Assembly: GCA_028820325.1 (NCBI GenBank)
Contig: JAPPJO010000082.1
Span: 54,885 to 118,884 of the forward strand
Length of the DNA stretch: 64,000 nucleotides
Direction: 5' to 3'
DNA from: Gammaproteobacteria bacterium
Lineage (GTDB): Bacteria > Gemmatimonadota > Gemmatimonadetes > Longimicrobiales > Gaopeijiaceae
The notes beneath the pieces are model-generated. The model made no database searches. It was not told the origin of the DNA and saw only the letters and a program-made list of their open reading frames with translations. A program made the translations under genes and the position numbers. Of this stretch, positions 47,232 to 56,012 are shown piece after piece; positions within the stretch are counted from its first letter, which is position 1; every line of letters starts with the position of its first letter.

Positions 47232-50111
47232 TCAGCGACCCGAACCCGCGGAGAGCACGTTGGAGAGGATGCGGAACGCGCCCGGGATGCCATAGGGCAA
47301 CTGGCGGTGCAGGGCGAGCGCCAGATAGGTGTAGTGGCCCTCGCCGATCTCGGCGGTGAGCCAGATCCCTTCCTGTGGATCCTGTCCCTGGTCGTGGGTT
47401 TCCACCAGCGGCGTGTACGCGGCATCCCATTCGGTGAAGAACTTGGAGCCGCGCTGCTCGACCCATCCATCGAAGTCCGCTTCGGTGATGCGGTTGGGCG
47501 TCGTCATGAACGGATGGGCCGGCTGTAGGAGGCGCACCGGGGCGTCCTCTTCCGAGACCTCCTCCGCGCCGCGCGGGAGGGAGGCGGGGTAGGGGGCCAT
47601 CTCCTCCGGCACGAACTCCTGGGTCTGGTAGAGGATTACCAGATGGCCGCCGGCGCGCGCGTAATCGATCAGGCGCTGGTTGTGCTCCAGCAGGTCCTCG
47701 CGCACCGCGTATGCCCGCGTGCCGACCACGATGGCGTCGAGGCCGGAGAGCGATGCGGGGTCGGCGAGGGCGGCCGCGTCGAGCATCTCCACCTGGGCGC
47801 CCAGCGACTCGATTCCGGCCGGTACTTCGTCGCCCACACCCATCACGTAGCCGACGCGCGCGCCGTCCAGGCGGGCGACCGCCACCGACCGCACGGTTGT
47901 GGTCGCGGGGCGCCACAGCCGAGCCAGCCGGAGGTCGCGGTGTTCGATGGTCTGGTAGCCGGTGCGGTATTCGCGCCTGCCCGCCCGCGACACCGCCTGA
48001 ATGGTCGCGGCGCCCTCCCACCCGTCCGGTGGGGTGACCTCGAAGGCCACCTCGGCCACCTCGCCCGCGCGGGCGAAGTCGTGCGCCACGGTGGCGGGCA
48101 CGGCGGCCCAGCCGGCCGGGACTTCCACGCGGGTCGTGGTGGGGAGGGGGGCGGTGTTCGCGGTGACGCGCACCTGGATGGGAATGACGACCGCCTGGGG
48201 GCTCGCCGAGGCGGCCGGGCGCCCGGATGCGCTGGTGGGGCGGCCCGGCTGTCCGTTCCCTGGCGTGGTGGGGCCGTCGGATGTGGTGGTGGGACTGCCC
48301 GGTCGCGCGTCGCTAGGTGGCGCGGCCGGCTCCTCCACGGGAACCACCCGCACAGCGGGGTCGACCACGACCGACAGGGCGGGCAGAACCTCGACCGGGC
48401 GGGTCACCGACCCGTACGGCAGGCGGGGCACGGGGGCGGTGACGGCGGCGGTGTACACTATGGTCGTCCCCTCCACCACCAGGTCGACGGCAACCGACAG
48501 GGCGGGTCGCCGCCACGGAAGGTGCAGGTCCGCCGAGTCCGCCACCTGGTAGTGGTTCTGCGCGATCCCGTCGCGGGCGAAGTAGGGGGTGGCCGCCCTC
48601 GCCTCGGCGTCCGCATCGGCATCCACCTCGGGCACGCGCATCTCCGTCTCGGTCGCAAAGGTGTTGCCGGTGCGCGCAAAGCCGAAAGTTCGGCCCAGCA
48701 CGACTCCCGCCCGGTCGACCACCCGGGCTTCCGAAACGCCGACACCTGCCACTCCGGACAGCTCGACCGCGATTCCGACCGCCAGACTCTGACCGGGCAC
48801 TACGACTGCGCCCGCCGATCCACCCGGCAGTCCCGCCTGGACGCGAAAGCCGCCCGCGGCGGCGATGGCGTCTTCGAACTGCCGCTCCTTCAGCCGCAAC
48901 TGGAACTGGGTCTCGGGTGCGCCCATCGAGGACGCAATCGCGGACCGCAACAGACCGAGACCCCGCACCAGATCCGGTACCGACTGTCCCGGGGCGCGGA
49001 AATCGAACCCCGCGACGACCTCATCAACCAGTTCCTGAAGCTGCGCCAACAACGTACTGGTCTCCGGCGCTGCCGTCTCGCCCAGCAGGGCGGGGAGCCC
49101 GTTCAGCGAGGTGTCCAGGCCGGCAAAGAAGGAATCCTCGGCCCGACTCGCGGGCAAGGCTTCATCGCCGCGCCCGCGCGCGCCCGCGATCCCGCCCCCG
49201 TCCGCGCTCCCGCCCGCATCGCGCAGCTCATATCGATAGAGCCCGCCCCCGACGCGCACGCGTCCCGCCGTCTGCGAGCGCTGGAGACCGAGTCCCCTGC
49301 TGGCCCATGCCTGAAAGCTGGTACCGACCCACGGACTCTCCCCACGGGCGTCCACCTCCACGTGAAATGGCTCGTCCACGCGAATCCCGCCGCGGTAGGT
49401 GCGCAACACCCGCCACGGCCGGAGCCCCTCCTCCTCGATCTGTCGCGGGAACCGCCCCGGATCCGCAGCGGCCTCCACCGCCTCCGGCGTCAGCAATCCC
49501 GACGCATGATGATGCCCGTGTCCATCGCGCCTCGACCCGTGGAACCGGGCCACCACCACCAGCGGACGGTTCAGGCGGATCACCCGCACCATGTCCTCCA
49601 GCACGGCCTCCCGGTCCCAGCTCCGGTAGGCCTCCTCCACCGTCTTGGAGTAGCCGTAATCCACGGCCGTGGTGAAGTAGAGGTCGTCCAGACCGTAGTA
49701 GCGGCCCGCCAGGACCAGCTCGCGCGTGCGGATCAGCCCGAGGCCGTCGAAGAGTTCGGGGCCGATGGCGTTGGCGCCGGCCTCGCCCCGGTTCAGGCTC
49801 AGAAGGGCGGTCCGCGCCCCCCAGCCACGGCTTGCGAGCGTGAGCATGCCCGAGTTTTCGTCGTCGGGATGGGCGGTCACATGGAGGAGGCTCGCGGTGG
49901 TGCCGAGCTTGAGGATGCGCTGCCAGGCCCCCATCGCGCCCCGGTCGGGATCGAGCCGCTCCTCGGCCACCGCAGCGGGGAACGCCAGCACCCGATCGAG
50001 CCCGGGCGCGCCGTCCGTCGACTGAGCCGCGAGGCCGACGGGGCCAGCCAGGGCCAGAAATGCAAGACCAACCGCCGCCGCGCGCCTCGCGATGTCCCAA
50101 TCAGTCATCAC
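47232..50111 (-). CDS. Large exported PIG-L family deacetylase
   Basis: A 959-residue protein with a signal peptide (AVGLAFLALAGPVGLAAQ). The PIG-L/LmbE domain follows: AHPDDE at 80-85 (metal and catalytic Asp) and, about 115 residues later, HGHHHASG (third metal ligand). PIG-L enzymes remove N-acetyl groups from glucosamine-type sugars. The middle has beta-sandwich sequence with a Pro/Ser/Thr-rich linker (about 600-650), and the C-terminal ~200 residues (GYVMGVGDEVPAGIESLGAQVEMLDA..., AIVVGTRAY, YARAGGHLVILYQ) look like a class-I amidotransferase-like flavodoxin fold without obvious catalytic Cys. Genes downstream for a symporter and GH4 suggest amino-sugar use. Confidence 0.85.
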   Translation of the reverse strand: MMTDWDIARRAAAVGLAFLALAGPVGLAAQSTDGAPGLDRVLAFPAAVAEERLDPDRGAMGAWQRILKLGTTASLLHVTAHPDDENSGMLTLASRGWGARTALLSLNRGEAGANAIGPELFDGLGLIRTRELVLAGRYYGLDDLYFTTAVDYGYSKTVEEAYRSWDREAVLEDMVRVIRLNRPLVVVARFHGSRRDGHGHHHASGLLTPEAVEAAADPGRFPRQIEEEGLRPWRVLRTYRGGIRVDEPFHVEVDARGESPWVGTSFQAWASRGLGLQRSQTAGRVRVGGGLYRYELRDAGGSADGGGIAGARGRGDEALPASRAEDSFFAGLDTSLNGLPALLGETAAPETSTLLAQLQELVDEVVAGFDFRAPGQSVPDLVRGLGLLRSAIASSMGAPETQFQLRLKERQFEDAIAAAGGFRVQAGLPGGSAGAVVVPGQSLAVGIAVELSGVAGVGVSEARVVDRAGVVLGRTFGFARTGNTFATETEMRVPEVDADADAEARAATPYFARDGIAQNHYQVADSADLHLPWRRPALSVAVDLVVEGTTIVYTAAVTAPVPRLPYGSVTRPVEVLPALSVVVDPAVRVVPVEEPAAPPSDARPGSPTTTSDGPTTPGNGQPGRPTSASGRPAASASPQAVVIPIQVRVTANTAPLPTTTRVEVPAGWAAVPATVAHDFARAGEVAEVAFEVTPPDGWEGAATIQAVSRAGRREYRTGYQTIEHRDLRLARLWRPATTTVRSVAVARLDGARVGYVMGVGDEVPAGIESLGAQVEMLDAAALADPASLSGLDAIVVGTRAYAVREDLLEHNQRLIDYARAGGHLVILYQTQEFVPEEMAPYPASLPRGAEEVSEEDAPVRLLQPAHPFMTTPNRITEADFDGWVEQRGSKFFTEWDAAYTPLVETHDQGQDPQEGIWLTAEIGEGHYTYLALALHRQLPYGIPGAFRILSNVLSAGSGR

Positions 50112-50121
50112 AGCGCTCCGC

Positions 50122-51276
50122 TTAACTCCCGCCCGCCCCGAGCACCGCGAACTTCTGCGCCCGGAATCCAGCCTGGACGCTGTCCCCCGCGGCGTCGAAG
50201 ATCCACGGCCCCGCCGCCTCGGCCACGAACATGTTCCCTTGGGGATCGATGGACAGGTTGTGCGGCCGACCCAGCTCTCCGGGACCCACCCCCGGCCCGC
50301 CGAACTCGTCCACCACCTCCAGGTCCGAGCGCCGCAGGACCAGAATCACATGCGAGCCCCCGTCGGCGACGTAGAGCCAGGTCTGCGCCTCGTCGGGGGA
50401 AAAACCGACGGAAAAGGTTGCCGAGCCACCGCAATCCGGCACCGGATCGCCCTCGGGCGGGCACAGCGGGCGCACGATCTTCTCCATCACGTACTCGCCG
50501 TTCTGCCGGAAGACCTGGATCCGGTTGTTGGCCCGGTCCGCGAGGTAGATGAGTCCGTCCCGGGACCCGAAGATGCCGTGCGCGGTCTGGAACTGCTGTG
50601 AGGGTTCACCCGACATCGGATCCCAATCGTAGTCGTCGTCCGGCTGCTCCCCGTACGCGCCCCAGTGCCTCAGGTACTCCCCGCTCTCCCCATCGAACAC
50701 GATCACGCGCCGGTTGCCGTATCCGTCGGCGATGAAGACCTCGTTGTCCTCGGGATCCACCCAGATCTCGGCGGGACGCCCCATCAGCGTGGGGTCGTTG
50801 CTGCCCCCCGTTTCATCGAAGCGCCCGAGCGTCATCACGTGCTCCCCGTCGCGCGTGAACTTGAGCGTCATCTGGCTCTCCCGCGCGTTCGTCCACACGA
50901 AATCGTTGTGGTCCACGAAGAGGCCGTGGATCGTGCTCCAGTTGCCGTCCGGGCCGGCCGCGCTCCAGGACTGCAACAGGTTCCCCTCGGTGTCCCATTC
51001 CCCGATCTGGCTGCCGCTGGAGGTCCAGACGTGTCCCCGGCCGTCGGCGAAGAGGCCGATCACCTGCCCCCACTCGAAGCCCTCGGGCAACTGAAACCAC
51101 CCCTCCACGGGCTCGAACTGCGGGACGCCATCCGGCATCCCTCCCGCAGAATCGGGACCGCCCGAAGAGTCGGCGTCGTCCGGAGCCGCGCACGTCATCG
51201 TCATGACGATGAGACCGGCGGTAACGACGGTGATGACGAGAGACGCGACACCTGGATGCTTCCTGCGGACGGTCAT
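50122..51276 (-). CDS. Beta-propeller (NHL-repeat) lipoprotein
   Basis: A 384-residue protein with a lipobox-like TMTC at about residue 29 and a short Asp/Ser/Gly linker. The propeller repeats include VFIADGYGNRRVIVFDG, LIYLADRANNRIQVFRQNG and WLYVADGGSHVILVLRRSD. It resembles the protein at 450-1625 (both begin the mature part with V-E-G-W and W-G-x-V-x-G). As first gene of the PIG-L/symporter/GH4 operon (10 bp before PIG-L), it may bind the extracellular ligand for that system. Confidence 0.82.
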   Translation of the reverse strand: MTVRRKHPGVASLVITVVTAGLIVMTMTCAAPDDADSSGGPDSAGGMPDGVPQFEPVEGWFQLPEGFEWGQVIGLFADGRGHVWTSSGSQIGEWDTEGNLLQSWSAAGPDGNWSTIHGLFVDHNDFVWTNARESQMTLKFTRDGEHVMTLGRFDETGGSNDPTLMGRPAEIWVDPEDNEVFIADGYGNRRVIVFDGESGEYLRHWGAYGEQPDDDYDWDPMSGEPSQQFQTAHGIFGSRDGLIYLADRANNRIQVFRQNGEYVMEKIVRPLCPPEGDPVPDCGGSATFSVGFSPDEAQTWLYVADGGSHVILVLRRSDLEVVDEFGGPGVGPGELGRPHNLSIDPQGNMFVAEAAGPWIFDAAGDSVQAGFRAQKFAVLGAGGS

Positions 51277-51522
51277 GGGGCCACCTCTTCTGGCCGGGAG
51301 GAAACCGCGCCCGCCGGGGCGATGAGATGGCGAGCGGGGAATCCTTCCATCGTGTTCCCGCGCATGGCTTCGGGCAAGAGCGAGGTTCCCGCCGCAAGTG
51401 CGCTGCCCGCGCGCGCTTTACTGTCCCCGGGCGCACCCGCTCCGTATGTTGCCGGGTTGCCGTCCCGCAGGCGGGACCCGCGGGCGAGTTGAACTCCGAA
51501 GACGCCAGACGGAGGAAGCGCC

Positions 51523-52932
51523 TTGACCCAGCCAAGCGCCGGAGAACCCAGGCTTACGCCCGTACAGAAGTTCGGTGAGGTCATCGCCGACTTCGTCGAA
51601 CGATGGATGCCGAACCCGTTCCTGTTCGCCATCATCCTCACCTATGTCGCCGCGGTGACGGCCTGGCTGTCCGAGGGATCGAGCCCCGCGGAGATCGCCT
51701 TCGCCTGGTACGACGGCTTCTGGGTTCTGCTCACCTTCGCCATGCAGATGGTCATCATCCTGGTGACCGGCTTCGTGGTGGCGTACCACCCGGTGGTGAA
51801 GCGGGGAATACTCTGGCTGGTGCGCCTCCCACGGAACGGGCGCCAGGCGGTGGTGCTGGTGGGCGTGGGCTCAATGCTGACGGGATGGATCTCGTGGGGT
51901 CTCGGGCTCATTTTCGGCGCCATCCTCGCGCGCGAGATGGGAAAGGTGGCGCATCGCAGGAGCATGGCCGTCCACTATCCGCTGCTCGCCGTGGCCGGAT
52001 ACATGGGCATGAGCCTGACCTGGGGATGGGGCATGTCCAGCTCCGCGGGCCTCCTGCAGGCGACCGACAACAACGTGTTCATGCAGATGGGCATCGTCGA
52101 CCGGGTGATCCCCGCCAGCGAGTGGGTCTTCCATCCCTATCCGCTGCTGCTCACGGCGCTCGCGCTGGCCTATGGGTGCCTGATGCTCTACCTGCTCGCG
52201 CCGCCGGACCGGAATTGCCGGGGGATCGCGCGCTACGTCCCCGATGCAGCCGATGCGGAGGACGCTCGTACCCCCGCGCCGGCGATCGCCAAGCCGAGCC
52301 CGGCCGACCGCATCAACCACAGCCGCATACTGGGCGGAATCATCGCGCTGACGGGCGTCGTGATGCTGGTACGGGAATTCGTGACGGACCCGATGGGCGC
52401 GCTCGACCTGAACGTCTTCAACTTCGGGTTCCTGATGATCGGGATGCTCCTGTTCATCAGCCCCTCCAAGTACCAGGACGAGTTCACTGACGCGGTGAAG
52501 GGGAGCGCAGGCATCATCCTGCAGTTCCCCTTCTACGCGGGGATCGTAGGCATCATGACCGGTACCGGGCTCGTCGCTACGATGACGGAGAGCCTGCTCA
52601 ACATCTCGGCCGCCAACCCCGACGTCTTCCCGGTGGTGACGTGGATCACGGGCGGCATCCTGAACGTCTTCGTGCCCTCGGCGGGGAGCGAATGGGCCAT
52701 CGTCGGGGGCCCGATGATGCAGGCAGGGGCGGAACTGGGCGTGCCGCACGGCCAGACCATCGCCGCCTACGCCGTGGGCGATGCGCACACCAACCTGTTC
52801 AACCCGTTCTGGGCGATCCCGCTCCTCGCTATCACGGGCCTGCGCGCCCGCGACATGTTCGGCTACGGCATCACGATGATGATCCTGCTGGTGCCCTTCA
52901 TCGCGCTGGCGCTGTTCTTCCTGCCGTATTGA
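51523..52932 (+). CDS. AtoE-type short-chain fatty acid transporter
   Basis: A 469-residue polytopic protein with TTG start after GGAGGAAG. It has ERWMPNPFLFAIILTYVAAV at the N-terminus, GWISWGLGLIFGAILAREMG, GYMGMSLTWGWGMSSSAGLLQAT and FVPSAGSEWAIVGGPMMQAGAELG, which belong to the AtoE family of short-chain fatty acid transporters (acetoacetate, butyrate). It is followed 33 bp later by a binding lipoprotein gene. Substrate inferred from the family. Confidence 0.86.
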   Translation: MTQPSAGEPRLTPVQKFGEVIADFVERWMPNPFLFAIILTYVAAVTAWLSEGSSPAEIAFAWYDGFWVLLTFAMQMVIILVTGFVVAYHPVVKRGILWLVRLPRNGRQAVVLVGVGSMLTGWISWGLGLIFGAILAREMGKVAHRRSMAVHYPLLAVAGYMGMSLTWGWGMSSSAGLLQATDNNVFMQMGIVDRVIPASEWVFHPYPLLLTALALAYGCLMLYLLAPPDRNCRGIARYVPDAADAEDARTPAPAIAKPSPADRINHSRILGGIIALTGVVMLVREFVTDPMGALDLNVFNFGFLMIGMLLFISPSKYQDEFTDAVKGSAGIILQFPFYAGIVGIMTGTGLVATMTESLLNISAANPDVFPVVTWITGGILNVFVPSAGSEWAIVGGPMMQAGAELGVPHGQTIAAYAVGDAHTNLFNPFWAIPLLAITGLRARDMFGYGITMMILLVPFIALALFFLPY

Positions 52933-52965
52933 GGGTATCGAGCGCTCGGAGGAGGACTGAAGGAC

Positions 52966-54630
52966 TTGAAGGCGCCGGTTGAGATCAGGTTGGCCGACGT
53001 AGCTTCAGGGGTCCTGAATGGCATCCGGCGCCCCGCGGTGTTCGGGCTGTTCGCGACAGCCCTGCTGGCCTGTCGTGATGGAGGCTCCGGTCCCGCCGCC
53101 CCCCCCGACGAACTCATCATCGCCTGGACCGCCTCCCGCGAGCCCGCCTCGCTCGACGGCCACATCGAGCCCTACCAGACGGCGTGGCTCATCGACTACA
53201 AGATCGCCGATCCGCTGCTGATTCTCGGGCCGGACGGCGAATTCCATCCGGCGCTGGCCGCGAGCTGGTCCTCCAACGCCGTCGCGGACGAGTGGACGTT
53301 CAACCTCCGGAGCGGGGTCGTGTTCCAGGACGGCACGCCCTTCGACGCGGAAGCTGTCAAGTACAACGTCGAACGCATCCTGGACCCGGCGACGCGCTCG
53401 GGGGAGATGGCGGCCCACGTCGGGCCGGTCGAGCGAGTGGAGGTGATCGACGACACCACCGTCACCCTCCATTACGAGGCGCCGTGGGTGACCGTCCTCG
53501 ACGCCTTCCGCAGGGTCCCCATCTGGTCTCCGACAGCCGCGGAGCGGTGGGGCATCGAGGAGTTCGACCGGCATCTCGTGGGTGCCGGGCCGTTCCTGCT
53601 GGAGGAGTGGGTGCCCAACGACCACGTGACCGTGCGGCGCTGGGACGGCTACGGCGGATGGAACTGGATCAGCAGAGAGGCGGGCCCGGCCAAGGTTGAG
53701 CGCGTGACCATCCGCTTCATCGGCGAGGAGGCGGTCCTGGGCAACATCGTCCGCACGGGGAATGCCCATATCGCCATGAATCTGCCCACGGCCTACATTG
53801 ATGACTACCGCGATGCGGAGGGCTTCTCGCTGCTCACCGGCTACCAGGCCGGGACCGGGCTGCAGATGGTCATGAACGTGCGGCGCCCGCCCTTCAGCGA
53901 CCTGCGGGTCCGGCAGGCCGTGCTGTACGCAACCGATCAGCCCGCGATCAACGACCTGCTCTACGACGGGCACTTTCTGTCGTCTGACGGCCCCCTGAAC
54001 ACGGTCCATCCCTGCTACTGGGAAGGGAACGCGGACCTCTACCCGCACGCCCCCGAGACCGCGCGGCGGCTGTTGGAGGAGGCCGGGTACACGGACCGGG
54101 ATGGCGACGGCATCCGCGAGGCATATGGCATCGCCGGCGTCGAGAACGGCACGCCGCTCCGCGTGCGCTGGACCATCCTCGACCGCGAGGAGATGGGAGA
54201 GGCGGTTCAGGCCCAGTGGCGCGCGATCGGCATCGACGTGGCCATCGAGATCGTCCCCGGCCCGGTGCAGCTCGAGATGGTCAACAACCGCGACTTCGAC
54301 CTGATGTACGAGCGCCAGCGCAGCCCCGATCCCCTGCTGATGGACATGCTCTGGAACTCGGCCCACGACGTGGTCGGGGGATGGGCTTGGACCGGCTTTG
54401 TCGACGAGGAACTGGACCGGCTCGTAGGTCAGCTCAGGACCATCCCGGACACGGAGGCCCGGTGCGAGCTGGCCCAGGAGGCCCAGCGCATCATCATGGA
54501 GAACGCGCTGATGCTGCCCACGCTCAGCGAGCCGATCTTCTACGCGGTGTCAGACGAGGTGCGCGATTTCGAGCTGATGTCGGAGGGACAGTTCTACTTT
54601 GTGCACAATGCGAGGTTAGTTAGGGATTAG
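52966..54630 (+). CDS. ABC transporter substrate-binding lipoprotein, peptide/nickel type
   Basis: A 554-residue SBP family 5 protein, TTG start with AAGGA and a longer GGAGGAGGA upstream. The signal has a lipobox-like ALLAC at about residue 36. Motifs include WTASREPASLDGHIEPYQT, WTFNLRSGVVFQDGTPFDAEAVKYNVERI (strongly conserved in DppA/OppA/NikA-type proteins) and TVTLHYEAPW. It would bind an oligopeptide or similar solute. No permease or ATPase gene lies next to it, so it is an orphan binding protein or pairs with a transporter elsewhere. Confidence 0.9.
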   Translation: MKAPVEIRLADVASGVLNGIRRPAVFGLFATALLACRDGGSGPAAPPDELIIAWTASREPASLDGHIEPYQTAWLIDYKIADPLLILGPDGEFHPALAASWSSNAVADEWTFNLRSGVVFQDGTPFDAEAVKYNVERILDPATRSGEMAAHVGPVERVEVIDDTTVTLHYEAPWVTVLDAFRRVPIWSPTAAERWGIEEFDRHLVGAGPFLLEEWVPNDHVTVRRWDGYGGWNWISREAGPAKVERVTIRFIGEEAVLGNIVRTGNAHIAMNLPTAYIDDYRDAEGFSLLTGYQAGTGLQMVMNVRRPPFSDLRVRQAVLYATDQPAINDLLYDGHFLSSDGPLNTVHPCYWEGNADLYPHAPETARRLLEEAGYTDRDGDGIREAYGIAGVENGTPLRVRWTILDREEMGEAVQAQWRAIGIDVAIEIVPGPVQLEMVNNRDFDLMYERQRSPDPLLMDMLWNSAHDVVGGWAWTGFVDEELDRLVGQLRTIPDTEARCELAQEAQRIIMENALMLPTLSEPIFYAVSDEVRDFELMSEGQFYFVHNARLVRD

Positions 54631-54675
54631 TGGCGGAGCTGGCCTTGGAGAGCCCCAAGGTGGCCTGCGCCCCCC

Positions 54676-55920
54676 TTACTCGTACCTCAGCGACTCCACC
54701 GGATCCAGACGCGCCGCCCTGCGCGCAGGCAGGATTCCGGCCACGAGCCCGATCGCCATGAGCATGCCGACGCAGATCGAGGCGATCGGGAGCGAGAGTT
54801 TCGGGTTCAGGATGTACTCCAGGGCCGGGTTGTCGCTGGGAATGCTGTCGATGCCGACTACCAGCAGCGAGGCGATGACGAGTCCGAGCAGACCCCCGCC
54901 GACCGTGATGACGATCGCTTCCGACAGGAACTGGCTGACGATGTGCCGCCGGCGCGCGCCCACGGCGAGCTTGATGCCGATCTCGCGTGTCCGCTCACGC
55001 ACGACGACATACATGATGTTCGCGACGCCGACCCCGGCGACCAGCAGCGTGAAGGCGCCTACCAGCCCCAGGAATACCTGGATGCCGTAGCCGATCTGGC
55101 CCACGATCTTCTCATCCTCGATGAAGTCCCAGATGCCGAGCGCCCGTTCGTCCGCCGGATCGAACCTGTGCCGGCCACCGAGGACCCGGTACATCTCCTG
55201 CTTGGCGAACGGGGCGTCCGCGACGGTGCGCGGCCGCACGAGGAGGTGGTTCACGAATTCGTTGCCGTAGATGGTCCGGAACGTCGAGGCCGGGATGATG
55301 GCGCGGTTCTCGTCCGGACCATTGTTGCTCGAGTCCTGGAACTTGGATTCCATCACGCCGATCACCCGGAACGAGAGCCCGTCGAGCAGGACGGTCTGTC
55401 CCACGGGCGGCGTGTCGCCGAACAGGCGCGCCGCGATCTCGTCGCCCAGAAAGAGCACGCGCCGCCTCTGATCGACGTCCCGCTGATTGATGAACCGTCC
55501 GCCGGGAGCGGGGAACATGCGCCGCAGCTCGGAGAAGATCGGGTCCACGCCCTCCATGTAGGTCGTGGTCTGGTTCTCGCCCGCCTTGAGATGGGTCCTG
55601 CCGCGCCCGTAGGACGGGCTGCCGAACTCGAACTCCGGGACCGCGCGCAGGACCAGGTCGAGATCATCTTCCCGCAGCCGTATCCGGCGCCCCGCCGAAA
55701 GACCCTCGTGCTCGAGGCTCGTCTCGCCGCCGTAGACCATGAAGATTCGCTCTCCCGCATTGAGCAGCCCCTCGGAAACCTGAGTTCGGAGCCCCCGGCC
55801 GAAGGCAAGCAGCAGAACGATCGAGATCGTGCCCCACACCATCGCGAAGATGGTGAGGAAGCTGCGGGTGCGGTTGGCTCGCAGGTCACCGAGAACGTCT
55901 TCGAGGAGGATCTTCCACAT
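54676..55920 (-). CDS. MacB-type ABC permease, second copy
   Basis: A 414-residue FtsX/MacB permease: one N-terminal TM helix (RSFLTIFAMVWGTISIVLLLAFGRGL), a ~240-residue periplasmic MacB_PCD-like domain (PAPGGRFINQRDVDQRRRVLFLGDEIAARLFGD), and three C-terminal TM helices with VVRERTREIGIKLAVGARRRHIVSQFLSEAIVI, ending in ARRAARLDPVESLRYE. The LRYE ending is characteristic. It differs from its neighbour (56013-57245) by sequence but shares all blocks, so the two probably form a heterodimeric permease. No ATPase domain is attached. Confidence 0.88.
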   Translation of the reverse strand: MWKILLEDVLGDLRANRTRSFLTIFAMVWGTISIVLLLAFGRGLRTQVSEGLLNAGERIFMVYGGETSLEHEGLSAGRRIRLREDDLDLVLRAVPEFEFGSPSYGRGRTHLKAGENQTTTYMEGVDPIFSELRRMFPAPGGRFINQRDVDQRRRVLFLGDEIAARLFGDTPPVGQTVLLDGLSFRVIGVMESKFQDSSNNGPDENRAIIPASTFRTIYGNEFVNHLLVRPRTVADAPFAKQEMYRVLGGRHRFDPADERALGIWDFIEDEKIVGQIGYGIQVFLGLVGAFTLLVAGVGVANIMYVVVRERTREIGIKLAVGARRRHIVSQFLSEAIVITVGGGLLGLVIASLLVVGIDSIPSDNPALEYILNPKLSLPIASICVGMLMAIGLVAGILPARRAARLDPVESLRYE

Positions 55921-55926
55921 CGGTCA

Positions 55927-55989
55927 GACCGCGGGGGCAGGGAGCGCGACCGCAGGAGCAGGGAGCACGACCGCGAGGGCGAGGACCAC
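55927..55989. repeat. Three 21-bp tandem repeats between the two permease genes
   Basis: Three consecutive 21-bp units beginning GACCGC (55927, 55948, 55969) occupy most of the 92-bp gap. They differ at a few positions: GACCGCGGGGGCAGGGAGC, GACCGCAGGAGCAGGGAGC and GACCGCGAGGGCGAGGACC plus two bases each. A purine-rich microrepeat in a transcribed spacer may change length between strains; function unknown. Confidence 0.7.
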
Positions 55990-56012
55990 CCCGCGCGTGC
56001 CGTGCGCCGCCG

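Noticed and set aside
47643..50552. 969-codon plus-strand open frame
   Set aside because: Antisense to the PIG-L gene; composition of a shadow frame.
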